Shown here: positions 15,609 to 24,514 of the stretch, piece by piece
Numbering within the stretch: the first letter of the stretch is position 1
How the letters are laid out: the number at the start of each line of letters is the position of its first letter
Origin: Desulfofundulus australicus DSM 11792
GTDB lineage: Bacteria > Bacillota > Desulfotomaculia > Desulfotomaculales > Desulfovirgulaceae
DNA length: 64,000 nt
Direction: 5' to 3'
Assembly: GCF_900129285.1 (NCBI RefSeq)
Contig: NZ_FQUW01000010.1
Location: 49,718 to 113,717 of the forward strand
Notes under the pieces: model-generated
Databases searched by the model: none
Told to the model about the DNA's origin: nothing
The model's input: only the letters and a program-made list of their open reading frames with translations
Program-made: the position numbers and the translations under genes

Positions 15609-16223
15609 ATGTTTTTAAAACGCAGGCACGATTTCTTTTTTGAAAACTTCCTCCATATTGTTAAAAATATCAAGGAAGCAGCCAGGCTTTTCCGGGAAAA
15701 TGTAGAGCTTTTGAAGGATACGGAAGCCTACGCGGAAAATATCAAGCTGCTGGAAGACCGGGGTGATGAGTACACCCATGCCATATTCAAGGCCCTGAAC
15801 CAGACCTTCATCACCCCGCTGGAGCGGGAAGACATCATGCTGCTGACGGTAAAGCTGGATGATGTGCTGGACGGCATGGAAGCCTGTGCCGATCTGCTGG
15901 ATATATACCGCATCAAAGAACCGGACCCCTATATGTGCCTTTTTGCCCGGATAGTGGAAAACTGTACGGAGGAGATTTATACAGCCGTGCAACTGCTGGT
16001 CGACAAAAAGCTCGATGATATACGCCGGCACACCTATAGAATAAACGACCTGGAAAAAGAAGCCGACCAGCTTTACCGGGAAAGCCTGCAGGTCCTTTTC
16101 GCGGAAAACGATGACCTGAAAAAAATCATCCAGTTCAAGGAAATTTATGCGACCATGGAATCGATCCTGGACTGCTGTGAAGATGTGGCCAATACCCTGG
16201 AAGGCATCATCATGCGCAGCTGA
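15609..16223 (+). CDS. DUF47 (PhoU-like) regulator of PiT transport
   Basis: A 204-residue all-helical protein that opens RRHDFFFENFLHIVKNIKEA. The acidic metal-binding PhoU-like motifs are EDRGDEYTHAIFKALNQTFITPLEREDI and DLEKEADQLYRE. DUF47 proteins accompany PiT permeases and modulate their activity. GCGGAGG precedes the ATG. A 191-base divergent gap separates it from the PiT gene, so the two may share a control region. Confidence 0.9.
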   Translation: MFLKRRHDFFFENFLHIVKNIKEAARLFRENVELLKDTEAYAENIKLLEDRGDEYTHAIFKALNQTFITPLEREDIMLLTVKLDDVLDGMEACADLLDIYRIKEPDPYMCLFARIVENCTEEIYTAVQLLVDKKLDDIRRHTYRINDLEKEADQLYRESLQVLFAENDDLKKIIQFKEIYATMESILDCCEDVANTLEGIIMRS

Positions 16224-16273
16224 AATCCAGTTGGGAAAAGCCCCCGGCTGTTTAAATGCCGGGGGCAAGCAAC

Positions 16274-16741
16274 TTACAGGAAAGACGAACTGACTTCCCC
16301 TCCTTCAATGATCAGGAGGCCGCCTCCCGGGCCGTGTTTTCCCCGGGGGGCATACACGCTGCCCGGATTGAAAAACAAAATGCCCTCGTGTACCTGGCAG
16401 TAACGGTCGTGGGTATGCCCAAAAACCACCACGTCCACCCGCAGTTCCAGGGCCCGGTATAAAAGTTTCTGCAGAGAAAAGTGCACCTGGTAAAGATGCC
16501 CGTGGGTGAGGAACACCTTTTTCCCCTCCAGGACCAGCACCTCTTCTTCCGGGCCGTTCCTTTCCCAATCGCAATTACCGGCCACAGCATGAACGGGCAC
16601 GTTCAATATCTCCGCCAGCAGCCGGCCATCGCGGTAAAAATCCCCGGCGTGAAGCACTAAATCCGGCGACTTTATTTTATTCAGTATTTTGACGGCCGTT
16701 TCCAGCCTGCCGTGAGTATCGCTGATCACACCAGCGCGCAT
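16274..16741 (-). CDS. YfcE/MJ0936-type metallophosphoesterase
   Basis: A 155-residue calcineurin-like phosphodiesterase. Metal ligands are visible in order: SDTHG (residues 7-11), HAGDF, GNCDWER, THGH and GHTHD. Small members of this family act on phosphodiesters in vitro; the physiological substrate is unknown. It is the last gene of the rph-rdgB-phosphoesterase set that is conserved in Firmicutes (B. subtilis rph-ysnA-ysnB). Confidence 0.88.
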   Translation of the reverse strand: MRAGVISDTHGRLETAVKILNKIKSPDLVLHAGDFYRDGRLLAEILNVPVHAVAGNCDWERNGPEEEVLVLEGKKVFLTHGHLYQVHFSLQKLLYRALELRVDVVVFGHTHDRYCQVHEGILFFNPGSVYAPRGKHGPGGGLLIIEGGEVSSSFL

Positions 16742-16762
16742 GGATAACCCCCGCTTTCCGAC

Positions 16763-17368
16763 TCAACCCTCCAGCTCATACCGCAGGCCTGCCAGGATTT
16801 CCCTCATCAGGGCCAGGGCGCGCCCCCGGTGACTGATCCTGTTCTTTACCTCCGGCTCCAGCTCGGCAAAGGTCTTCCCGCAGGAGGGTACGTAAAAAAG
16901 GGGATCGTAACCGAAACCACCTTCACCCCGGGGCTCCTCCGCGATTATTCCCTCACACGTTCCTTCCGTGGTCAAAACCTTCCCTTCCGGCGTGGCCACG
17001 GCCACCACACAGCGAAAGCGTGCGGTACGTTTTTCGGGTGGAACACCGGCTAAAAGCCTCAAGAGCTTTTCATTGTTGGCCCGGTCGTCGTGTCCTTCAC
17101 CGGCAAAGCGAGCCGAGCGCACCCCCGGCGCCCCCCCCAGGTAGTCCACCTCCAGCCCGGAATCGTCGGCCAGGGCCAGCTGGCCGGTATGGCGGGCCAC
17201 CGCAGTGGCTTTTTTCACCGCGTTATCTCTAAATGTAGCCCCGTCCTCCACCACTTCCGGCACACCGGGGAAGTGCTCCAGGGACAGAACTTCATAACCC
17301 AGCGGCGAGAGGAGCTGGCTTAACTCCCTTACCTTACCTGGATTGCGGGTAGCCAGTACCAGTTTCAT
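16763..17368 (-). CDS. rdgB: XTP/dITP diphosphatase (RdgB/HAM1)
   Basis: A 201-residue nucleotide-pool cleaning enzyme that hydrolyses dITP, ITP and XTP to monophosphates. Motifs: [12 protein letters not shown] at the N-terminus, [26 protein letters not shown] in the middle, GFGYDPLFY and [11 protein letters not shown] at the end. Full family length. AAAGGAG precedes the ATG, and the frame overlaps the rph stop by 35 bases, indicating translational coupling. Confidence 0.95.
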   Translation of the reverse strand: MKLVLATRNPGKVRELSQLLSPLGYEVLSLEHFPGVPEVVEDGATFRDNAVKKATAVARHTGQLALADDSGLEVDYLGGAPGVRSARFAGEGHDDRANNEKLLRLLAGVPPEKRTARFRCVVAVATPEGKVLTTEGTCEGIIAEEPRGEGGFGYDPLFYVPSCGKTFAELEPEVKNRISHRGRALALMREILAGLRYELEG

Positions 17369-18119
17369 CGCTCAGAACTCCTTTGGGACCAATCTGGGCT
17401 ACCAGGTCAGGGCCCAGGACTTCTTTTTGATATTCCACCAGCAGCCGGATGCCTTCTGCTGCCAGGTCCAGCATCCGGTCCAGTTCCTCCCGGGTAAAGG
17501 AAGCTTCCTCCCCGGTACCCTGCACTTCCACCAGGCGGCCATCACCGGTCATAACCACGTTCATATCCACTTCCGCAGCCGAGTCTTCGGCAAAACACAG
17601 GTCCAGGACCAGCTCCCCGTTTACCCGGCCCACACTGATAGCAGCTACAAAGTCCTTCACCGGTAAGCAAGGGAGCAGCCCCTCCCCCACCAGGTGGGCC
17701 AGGGCATCCACCAGGGCCACAAAGGATCCGGTAATGGATGCGGTACGGGTACCGCCGTCAGCCTGGATAACATCACAGTCCAGGATCACGGTTCGCTCCC
17801 CGAGAACGGATAAATCCACCACCGAGCGCAGGGAGCGGCCAATGAGCCGCTGGATTTCCTGGGTACGTCCCTTGTTCCGGTTCAGGTCGCGGGGGGTACG
17901 TACACCCGTGGCCCGGGGCAGCATGCCGTACTCGGCGGTTACCCAGCCCGTACCCGTGCCCTGCCGGAATGGGGGCACCCTCTCTTCTACCGTGGCCGTA
18001 CAGATAACCCGGGTATCGCCCACCTCCACCAGGACCGAACCCTCGGCATATTTATTATAGTTTCGGGTAATTTTCACCGGCCTCATTTGACCGGGCTTTC
18101 TTCCGTCCACCCTTTCCAT
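17334..18119 (-). CDS. rph: ribonuclease PH
   Basis: A phosphorolytic 3'-to-5' exoribonuclease that trims tRNA 3' ends. The 261-residue product starts [20 protein letters not shown] and shows the family motifs [46 protein letters not shown] and the C-terminal [17 protein letters not shown]. The ATG at 18119 agrees with the family start; an earlier ATG at 18176 adds an atypical cysteine-containing segment. Confidence 0.95.
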   Translation of the reverse strand: MERVDGRKPGQMRPVKITRNYNKYAEGSVLVEVGDTRVICTATVEERVPPFRQGTGTGWVTAEYGMLPRATGVRTPRDLNRNKGRTQEIQRLIGRSLRSVVDLSVLGERTVILDCDVIQADGGTRTASITGSFVALVDALAHLVGEGLLPCLPVKDFVAAISVGRVNGELVLDLCFAEDSAAEVDMNVVMTGDGRLVEVQGTGEEASFTREELDRMLDLAAEGIRLLVEYQKEVLGPDLVAQIGPKGVLSDETGTGYPQSR

Positions 18120-18194
18120 AAATTCACGCTCCCGTTCTATTATTTTTGCCGCGCCGTTGCACAGCCCGCATGCCATAGTATGCCCTGACCGCCA

Positions 18195-18968
18195 TCAATA
18201 CAGAAAATATGTATCCCCCTCAACAGCCAGCTCGACCTTTCCGCCAAAACCGGCTTCAGCTTCGGCCCTTATCCGGGCGAGATCGTATTCGGGATAAAAA
18301 TGGGTGAGGATCAGCTCCTTAACCCTGGCCTGCCGGGCCAGGGTTCCCGCCTGGCGGGCGGTCATATGCCGGTCGTGCAGGAATTCGGCATCCTTGTCCA
18401 GGCCCGAAGCTTCACACAGGAAAATGCCCGCCTCCTCGGCCAGGGCCGCCAGTTCCCCGGTGGGGGCGCTGTCCCCGGAATAGACAAAATAGCCCGATCC
18501 CTCCACCCCCACCGAATAGGCGGGCAGGTTGTGACGGGCCGGCAGGAAGAAAAGCCTTACCGGTCCCACCGTCCCGCAGCGCACCTTTACTCCCGGCGGC
18601 ACTTCTTCCTCCGGCAGGGACTCGATGGAAACCACATCGAAGGCGTCGGTACAGGCAGAAAGTTCCTCGAAAATATGTACCGGTTCCGGGGGCAGGAAAA
18701 GCTGCACTTTACGCCAGCGGAGTTTTTCCCGCAGGCCGGCAGCGGTGGCATGGCGCAGGCAGTGCAGGTCTACATAGTGATCGGGATGCAGGTGGGTAAT
18801 CACCGCCGCCCGCAGGTCACAATGATGTATGAACTGCACCAGCCGGCTGAACGTGCCGTGGCCGGCATCCAGCAGGATATTACCTCCACCATCCTGCAGG
18901 AGGTAACCGGAACAGGCCCCCCCTGCAGCCGGGTAGGGAGCCCAGCAACCCAGTACGGTAATGCGCAT
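18195..18968 (-). CDS. MBL-fold metallo-hydrolase (RNase Z-like)
   Basis: A 257-residue metallo-beta-lactamase-fold protein. ITVLGCWAPYP at the start is typical of the RNase Z/AttM-like branch. Metal ligands: THLHPDHYVDL (HxHxDH), a later ARHN region, YSGDSAP (Asp) and the C-terminal THFYPE. It lacks the long exosite expected of a true tRNase Z, so a ribonuclease or phosphodiesterase role is only a family guess. AGGGGAGG precedes the ATG. Confidence 0.82.
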   Translation of the reverse strand: MRITVLGCWAPYPAAGGACSGYLLQDGGGNILLDAGHGTFSRLVQFIHHCDLRAAVITHLHPDHYVDLHCLRHATAAGLREKLRWRKVQLFLPPEPVHIFEELSACTDAFDVVSIESLPEEEVPPGVKVRCGTVGPVRLFFLPARHNLPAYSVGVEGSGYFVYSGDSAPTGELAALAEEAGIFLCEASGLDKDAEFLHDRHMTARQAGTLARQARVKELILTHFYPEYDLARIRAEAEAGFGGKVELAVEGDTYFLY

Positions 18969-19005
18969 GATAATACCTCCCCTCTCTCCTGTAAGGTCAC
19001 GGCAA

Positions 19006-19779
19006 TCAATCCGGACTTCTCAACCGTGCTTCCACGCAGCAGCCCACGGCCCCGGTATACTGGGGATTTTCGGGAACCATCACCTGCACCCCCAGCTCCC
19101 GGGCCAGGATCTTTCGCAAGGCGGTGTTCCGGGCCACGCCGCCGGTAAACACCAGGATCTCGCTGTAAAGCCGCTGCAGCATGGGGCGGATGCGCTTGAA
19201 AATGGTATAATTCACCCCGGCAGCCAGGGAGGAAATGGGGTGACCCTCCACCACCTTGCCAATCAGCTCCGTCTCCCCAAATATGGCGCAGGTGGAACTG
19301 AGATCCACGGGGTTTTCGTAATAACGGCTGAGCTCATCCAGGGTGATGTTGAGCACGGCCGCCATATTTTCCAGGTAACGCCCGGTACTGGCGGCGCATT
19401 TATCGTTGGTCTGAAAGTCCACCAGCCGCCCGCCCCGCACCAGGGCCACCTTGCTGTCCTGCCCCCCCAGGTCCAGCAGGGTGAAGTCGGACAGCCCGGT
19501 AAAATGAATCGCCCCCAGAACGTGGGCCTTAATTTCGGGAATCGTCCTGGCGCCTTTGAGGGCCACGGTCTGGCGGCCATAACCGGTGCTGACCACCACC
19601 CGGGGCCGGGTTGAAGGGGGTAGAAGGGCGGACAGATCCACCGCCAGCTGGCCGTCTTCCAGCCGGCCGTGTTCCCGGTAAAAAGTGATGGTATCAAATT
19701 TAAAAAATTTCAGCTCCTCCCGGGAATCCATGAGGGCGATTTTCACATTGCGGCTACCCAGGTCAACACCACAGTACAA
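19006..19779 (-). CDS. acyl-CoA dehydratase activase (BadF/BadG/HgdC ATPase)
   Basis: An ASKHA-fold, [4Fe-4S]-bridged homodimeric ATPase that injects a low-potential electron into a 2-hydroxyacyl-CoA dehydratase. The 257-residue product shows GVDLGSRNVKIAL (phosphate 1), STGYGR, LLDLGGQDSKV, NDKCAASTGRYLE with the first cluster cysteine, SSTCAIFGETE with the second, and FTGGVARN (adenosine). The TTG at 19779 is the best start since AGAGGTG precedes it, overlapping the end of the dehydratase gene upstream. Partner and substrate are not certain. Confidence 0.85.
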   Translation of the reverse strand: MYCGVDLGSRNVKIALMDSREELKFFKFDTITFYREHGRLEDGQLAVDLSALLPPSTRPRVVVSTGYGRQTVALKGARTIPEIKAHVLGAIHFTGLSDFTLLDLGGQDSKVALVRGGRLVDFQTNDKCAASTGRYLENMAAVLNITLDELSRYYENPVDLSSTCAIFGETELIGKVVEGHPISSLAAGVNYTIFKRIRPMLQRLYSEILVFTGGVARNTALRKILARELGVQVMVPENPQYTGAVGCCVEARLRSPD

Positions 19780-19792
19780 GAAACACACCTCT

Positions 19793-20776
19793 TTATCGCA
19801 GCATCTCAATAAAGGAATCCAGGCGCATGCGGGTGCGGGCGTCCAGGCGGTTGGGCTTGTCCCCTTCCAGGGTAAGGATGGGCAGGTTGAGCTTTTGCCT
19901 GACAATGAGGTCCTCAATCTGGCGGAAGCAGAAACTCTGGGCGTAATGAATGACACCCTGTACGTTGCGTTTTTTTACTTCCCGGGTGATATCTTCCAGG
20001 CGGTAAAAAATGCCGTAGGGGTAACTGTACAGGCGGTAGCGCTCCACCAGGTCTTCCGTGGCAAAGGGCAGTGTGAACTGGCGCTGGGTTTCATTATAAA
20101 CCACCCGGGCACCCCGTTCTTCCAGGTAGTCGTAAAGATCATCCATAATCGGCGGCACACCAATGTAGGCCAGGCGGATTTCTTCCCGCCGGGGCCCGGC
20201 CTCCTTCAGCCGGTGCAGGAACTCATCTACTTCCCGCTCAAAAGCATCGGGATCCCCTTTAAAGTCGCTGCAGTTTACCTGATAAAGATGATTATCCCAC
20301 CCGCCAACCAGGTTCTCCTGCCAGGTCAGGCGGTCAATCTCCCAAACTTTACGCCGGATACGATCCAGCCGCTCCCGGGCCCGGTTAACCGCGGCCCAGT
20401 CCACCCCGAAGCGGTCCATAAGCTTTTCAATCTGGAGGGTTAAAAGATCCCGGTCCCGGTCAAAGGGGTAGGCAAAGGGAATCACCTCCACCCCGGCCAG
20501 CTCCAGGGTCTCCATAAGGGCGTGGGTATTGCTGCAGTCCCCCTGGGTCACTGCCACCAGGGTACGGATATCCCCCTGGCGCAGGACCGTGCTGTAAATT
20601 CCTTTTATCCAGGCGCAGACATTGCGGGGATAACCGGCCAGCTCCGCCTCCTCCACCAGCTCCCCGGGATTGGGGCCGGTAATGAATATGTTGTTCAAAT
20701 CCACCGGTATGCAGCCTGCCGCGTATATAACTTCCACGGGTACGGTGGTGGTAATACCCACCCGGCGGGATTTCAA
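19793..20776 (-). CDS. 2-hydroxyacyl-CoA dehydratase (HgdB-like) single subunit
   Basis: A 327-residue protein starting KSRRVGITTTVPVEVIYAAGCIPVDLNN, the typical opening of HgdB/FldB/BcrC-type subunits. Cysteines that may hold a [4Fe-4S] cluster are in NVCAWIKG, QGDCSNTHA and the C-terminal QSFCFRQIED. The TTG at 20776 has an outstanding GGAGGGGAGGGGAG site. It is followed directly by the activase gene. True dehydratases have two different subunits; only one is here, as in the widespread 'dehydratase-related' pairs of unknown substrate. Confidence 0.78.
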   Translation of the reverse strand: MKSRRVGITTTVPVEVIYAAGCIPVDLNNIFITGPNPGELVEEAELAGYPRNVCAWIKGIYSTVLRQGDIRTLVAVTQGDCSNTHALMETLELAGVEVIPFAYPFDRDRDLLTLQIEKLMDRFGVDWAAVNRARERLDRIRRKVWEIDRLTWQENLVGGWDNHLYQVNCSDFKGDPDAFEREVDEFLHRLKEAGPRREEIRLAYIGVPPIMDDLYDYLEERGARVVYNETQRQFTLPFATEDLVERYRLYSYPYGIFYRLEDITREVKKRNVQGVIHYAQSFCFRQIEDLIVRQKLNLPILTLEGDKPNRLDARTRMRLDSFIEMLR

Positions 20777-20846
20777 TCCAGCTCCCCTCCCCTCCGACCT
20801 GCTGCCAGGGCAGGTCATCAGATGACTAAATTTAAATGTTTTACCC

Positions 20847-21653
20847 TCAATCAAGTATTACCTGCTCCACCGGGGGAATTTCAACCCCCAGAAAACAGCA
20901 GGCTGTTTCTTTAAAGGAAATGGGATCACCGCTGACAAAATAGCGGTGCCGCACCTGGAGGCCTCCGGGATTATTTAACAAACCAAGGCGGGACATTTCT
21001 TCCCGTGCAGCCAGGGTGGTTGCTTCCGCGGGGTCAACCAGCATAACCCCGGGGCCGAGCGCCTCCCGGAATTCGGCTTCCAGAAACGGGTAGTGGGTAC
21101 AACCCAGAATAAGGGTGTCAATGCCGGCCTTTTTTAAGGGCTGTACATATTCGGATACCACCTCGAAGGCCTCCCTGGTACCGGCCCGGCCCGCCTCCAC
21201 CAGGGGTACCAGGCGAGGGGCAGCCTGGCTGAACACCGCCAGGCCGGGATTTATGGCTCTCAATGCCCGCTGGTAAGCGCCGCTTTTGATGGTGGCTTCC
21301 GTGGCAATGATCCCGATGCGCCCCCCGGTACTTACCCGCACTGCTTCCCTTGCTCCCGGCTCGATCAACCCTATCATGGGCAGGGCAAAGCGCTCCCTGA
21401 CCACGGGCAGGGATACGGAAGAGTTGGTATTGCAGGCGAAAATGACATATTTTACCTCGCAGGAAATTAAAAAGTTGAGAATGCGTTCGGCAAAACCGAT
21501 CAGCTCTTCCGGCTTACGGGGACCATAGGGTACATGGGCGCTATCCCCAAAATAAACGGTGGATTCGGCGGGCATGTGGCGAAAAACCTGCTGCAAGACG
21601 GTTAGCCCTCCCACCCCCGAATCAAATAGACCGATGGGCCTGGTATTGCTCAA
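20847..21653 (-). CDS. murI: glutamate racemase
   Basis: Supplies D-glutamate for peptidoglycan. The 268-residue cofactor-free racemase shows IGLFDSGVGGLTVL, the first catalytic Cys in FACNTNSS, IGLIEPGA, and the second catalytic Cys in LGCTHYPFL. The start is TTG at 21653 with AAAGGAGAG. It heads the minus-strand run that continues through dehydratase, activase, MBL, rph and rdgB, partly matching the Bacillus racE-gerM-rph cluster. Confidence 0.95.
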   Translation of the reverse strand: MSNTRPIGLFDSGVGGLTVLQQVFRHMPAESTVYFGDSAHVPYGPRKPEELIGFAERILNFLISCEVKYVIFACNTNSSVSLPVVRERFALPMIGLIEPGAREAVRVSTGGRIGIIATEATIKSGAYQRALRAINPGLAVFSQAAPRLVPLVEAGRAGTREAFEVVSEYVQPLKKAGIDTLILGCTHYPFLEAEFREALGPGVMLVDPAEATTLAAREEMSRLGLLNNPGGLQVRHRYFVSGDPISFKETACCFLGVEIPPVEQVILD

Positions 21654-21798
21654 TTTCTAACTCTCTCCTTTAAAAATTATGTTCAGGATAGGATCATCTT
21701 AATATTTATTCAGCAACTTATGCTTTTTAACCGGTATTTGTCGGCGTTCGTCCACGTCGCTTCGAGCTGCGGTTTTAACCCTTCTCCTTTTTCCTGCT

Positions 21799-21826
21799 AA
21801 AAAAGACAGGCCCGCGAAGGACCTGT
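21799..21826 (-). terminator. terminator after the amidase gene
   Basis: ACAGG..CCTGT hairpin followed by CTTTTTT on the minus strand, 50 bases after the amidase stop. Confidence 0.65.
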
Positions 21827-21876
21827 ATCATCATAACACAGATTTTTTCTTCTGGAAAGTAACTTATTACCGCATC

Positions 21877-23646
21877 CTACCCCCAGCGCTGGTGAAGATA
21901 ATCGGCAATGCCCTGAACTATACCCTGAGCTGCCTCTTCTATAAACCAGTCCTGGGTTAGTAAAGCAGCTTCACCGGGGTTGCTTATGTAAGCCACTTCC
22001 ACCAGCACTGCGGGCATGGTTGAAGTACGCAGGACGGCAAAATTGGCCTCCAGAACACCATCATTTTCCAGCCCGAGCCTCTTAACCAGCTGGGCCTGGA
22101 TATACCCGGCCAGCTTGCGGCTTTCCTCCCGGCGGCCGGGATCCCCTCCCCCGGCCGGGCTGAGAATGTAGGTAGCCGTACCCTGGACAGAAGGATTGAC
22201 GTTGGCATTGATGTGGATGCTGACAAATATTTCAGCCCCTGCCCGGTTGGCCATGTCCGCGCGCTCATACAGGCCCACTTCATAATCGCCATCGCGGGTC
22301 AGCAGGGGGCGGGCTCCCTGCTCCGAGAGCAAGCTGGCCACCCTCCGGGCTATGCGCAGGGTTATATCCTTTTCCCGCAGGCCGTTACCCAGGGCACCGG
22401 GGTCCGGCCCACCGTGGCCGGGGTCAATGGCGATGACCACATCCTGCAGAATATCTCCTGAAGAGGGGATATAAATTTCCATGACCAGCGTTTTCCCATC
22501 TGCCGACAGGCTGGACCGGTAGCGCACGGGCCCGTTCAGGTCAAAGACCAGCCGGGTGACATCGGGATCCCTGCTGAACCAGCCCACGCGCAATTTATTT
22601 ACTGCTTCTGTGCCCACTGCGGTCTCCAGCGGTATATTACCCGGCCGCACACCTGTTAGATCCACCACCAGGCGTTCCGGGGAGGACAACCTGAAAATAT
22701 TGCAGGTCATCGCCCCTTCAGCTGTAATTTCAACCCTGGTGACATCGCCGGCCGGATCAACATCAATGCTGCTCAAAGCAGGACCCTGTTCCTGCTCCTG
22801 CGGCTGCTGGCTGCCATCTTCCCCGCCTGCACCGCCGTCATCTCCCGGCTGGGGCCTCCCTTCCGGCATCCCCCGGGAAGTATCATCCCCGGGCGCACCG
22901 GGAACAGGGCTATCCCCCGAACCGGCAGGCGGGCCTTCCTCCCGCACATACCAGGCCACAATCCAGCCTGTCCCACCTCCGGGCAATTGTACCTTGTACC
23001 AGTCGGGGACTTTCCCCAGCACCGTCAGGCGGTCCCCGCTGTTAACCTGGGCCAGCACTTCATACTGCAATCCGGGACCGCTGCGGACGTTAACCAGGTT
23101 GCCCTGGACAACCACCTGGCCCAGGGCACCGGTGTCACCGGAACCGTTTTCAGCAGGTACAGCGGGCTGGACCAGCACGGTGCGCGCAGGCGCATTCCAC
23201 TCCACCCTGTAGCCCAGGGCCTCGGCAACATGGCGGGCGGGCAGGTAACTGCGCCCATTCTCAATCACCGGCGGCACGTCCATATCCATTGCCTGGCCGT
23301 TCACCAGCATGATCTTGCTGCCCACCGTAAGGCCCACCTGTACACCGTTTCTGGCCAGCAGAACGCTCTTTGTGCCGTTGTTCCACTGGATATCCCTATC
23401 ACTTACGCCCAGGGCCAGGGCCAGGTAACGCAGGGGTACATAAGTACGCCCCTGGCTTATAAAAGGCGAAGCATCCATGCTAAAAGCGTTTTCATCTACG
23501 AAATAGCTTTTTTCTCCCACTTTAAAAACTATTTTCTGCACCCCGGCGGCCTGGGAGCTACCCGGCCCGGAAAAGAATAACAACCCCGCCGCCAGGCAGG
23601 CAGCCGCACCGGTAGTTAACAAGCGATAGAATTTTCCCTTCTTCAT
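21877..23646 (-). CDS. N-acetylmuramoyl-L-alanine amidase, multidomain, secreted
   Basis: A 589-residue cell-wall hydrolase that cleaves the amide between MurNAc and the stem peptide. Domains in order: signal peptide (1-34); copper-amine-oxidase-N-like domain (about 38-150, two EN/RSYxPARxxAEALG-type repeats); bacterial SH3 (about 175-236, VRSGPGLQYEVL); a Pro/Gly-rich linker; AMIN domain (about 290-385, VVDLTGVRPGN); and Amidase_3 (about 405-588). Zinc ligands are seen in IDPGHGGPDPG, SIHINAN and catalytic Glu in LVEVAYISN. A role in sporulation or division is likely given the neighbouring GerMN gene, but this is inference. Confidence 0.93.
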   Translation of the reverse strand: MKKGKFYRLLTTGAAACLAAGLLFFSGPGSSQAAGVQKIVFKVGEKSYFVDENAFSMDASPFISQGRTYVPLRYLALALGVSDRDIQWNNGTKSVLLARNGVQVGLTVGSKIMLVNGQAMDMDVPPVIENGRSYLPARHVAEALGYRVEWNAPARTVLVQPAVPAENGSGDTGALGQVVVQGNLVNVRSGPGLQYEVLAQVNSGDRLTVLGKVPDWYKVQLPGGGTGWIVAWYVREEGPPAGSGDSPVPGAPGDDTSRGMPEGRPQPGDDGGAGGEDGSQQPQEQEQGPALSSIDVDPAGDVTRVEITAEGAMTCNIFRLSSPERLVVDLTGVRPGNIPLETAVGTEAVNKLRVGWFSRDPDVTRLVFDLNGPVRYRSSLSADGKTLVMEIYIPSSGDILQDVVIAIDPGHGGPDPGALGNGLREKDITLRIARRVASLLSEQGARPLLTRDGDYEVGLYERADMANRAGAEIFVSIHINANVNPSVQGTATYILSPAGGGDPGRREESRKLAGYIQAQLVKRLGLENDGVLEANFAVLRTSTMPAVLVEVAYISNPGEAALLTQDWFIEEAAQGIVQGIADYLHQRWG

Positions 23647-23739
23647 CCTCCCAACTCCAGCAATTATTCAACATGATTAGACATACCGGTTAGAGGATTC
23701 TACATTAAAGCTGGAAATCCTGCCAGAGAAAAATCAAAA

Positions 23740-23771
23740 AAAGAACCAGCTTCCTGCACTGGTTCTTTTTT
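23740..23771 (-). terminator. terminator after the GerMN gene
   Basis: AAGAACCAG..CTGGTTCTT stem with TTTTTTT on the minus strand, immediately after the GerMN stop. T's on the plus strand too, so it works both ways. Confidence 0.85.
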
Positions 23772-23775
23772 GCTA

Positions 23776-24384
23776 TTAGTTCGTTTCATTGTGAGCCCGT
23801 ATCAGGCTGGCATCCCTTTTCAGGGGCCCGCTGATATCCAGGTGCCCGGCCAGTGTCTCCAGGGGCCTCCCCTCCACCAGGATCTGCACCTGCTGGACGC
23901 TGGGAAACTGGGTCAGGGTATTGACAATGGAGTAAACGGTAAGCAATTCCGCCGAAGAACCGCCCCGGTGCTTCTCTTTTAACTCCCGGCTGAAGTCCAC
24001 AATGGCCAGCCCGTCCCTGATATTAATATCCTTTACCCTTGTTCCCGGGGGAATGGTGGGATTGAGTCCGCTACCGGAAGCAGGACCCCGGCAGAGTTCC
24101 TGCAATGTTGCCCGGGCAATAGCCTTCGTTACGGGGATTTCCCTCCTCTCGACCACCAGGTAACCCTGGTTATCGCCAAAATAAAGGACCACCGGAACCG
24201 TCCTCACCGCTTCCTCCGTTCCGGCCCCGTTACCGGCTTCTGAAACCTGCCCGCCATCCTGCTCCCGGGAACTTTCCTGCCGGCCGGGACCCTGCCCATC
24301 CCCCTGCACCGCACAGCCCAGTAAAATCAATCCCGCGATCACAATTATCAGATAACAAAACCGCCAGACCGGCTTTCCTTTCAT
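23776..24384 (-). CDS. GerMN-domain lipoprotein
   Basis: A 202-residue exported lipoprotein. The lipobox is LILLGC at residues 19-24. A low-complexity Gly/Glu-rich spacer follows, then a single GerMN domain (about 65-195) with VVLYFGDNQGYLVVERREI, NPTIPPGTRVKDINI and AIVDFSREL. GerMN domains occur in the sporulation/germination protein GerM and in wall-associated lipoproteins. Here one domain is present, while GerM has two. Confidence 0.85.
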   Translation of the reverse strand: MKGKPVWRFCYLIIVIAGLILLGCAVQGDGQGPGRQESSREQDGGQVSEAGNGAGTEEAVRTVPVVLYFGDNQGYLVVERREIPVTKAIARATLQELCRGPASGSGLNPTIPPGTRVKDINIRDGLAIVDFSRELKEKHRGGSSAELLTVYSIVNTLTQFPSVQQVQILVEGRPLETLAGHLDISGPLKRDASLIRAHNETN

Positions 24385-24419
24385 AAACCCTGTTCACCCC
24401 CGTCTTTTATAACATTATA

Positions 24420-24450
24420 CACCATATTTACCATTATATGATATATGGTG
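24420..24450. promoter_or_regulatory. inverted repeat between divergent wall genes
   Basis: CACCATAT and ATATGGTG flank a 15-base AT-rich centre. A TATAAT (minus strand, 24414-24419) adjoins the left arm, so the palindrome covers the GerMN promoter and faces the L,D-transpeptidase gene on the other side. It is a plausible operator for both. Confidence 0.4.
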
Positions 24451-24514
24451 CGCATAAAAAAAATACGGGGGTAAATAATTATGGTTAAGCCTTTTGCACA
24501 GGAGTGAACAGAGC

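Noticed and set aside
20777..20854. N-terminal extension of the dehydratase gene to the TTG at 20854
   Set aside because: It overlaps murI, has no ribosome site and adds residues not typical of the family; the TTG at 20776 has an excellent site.
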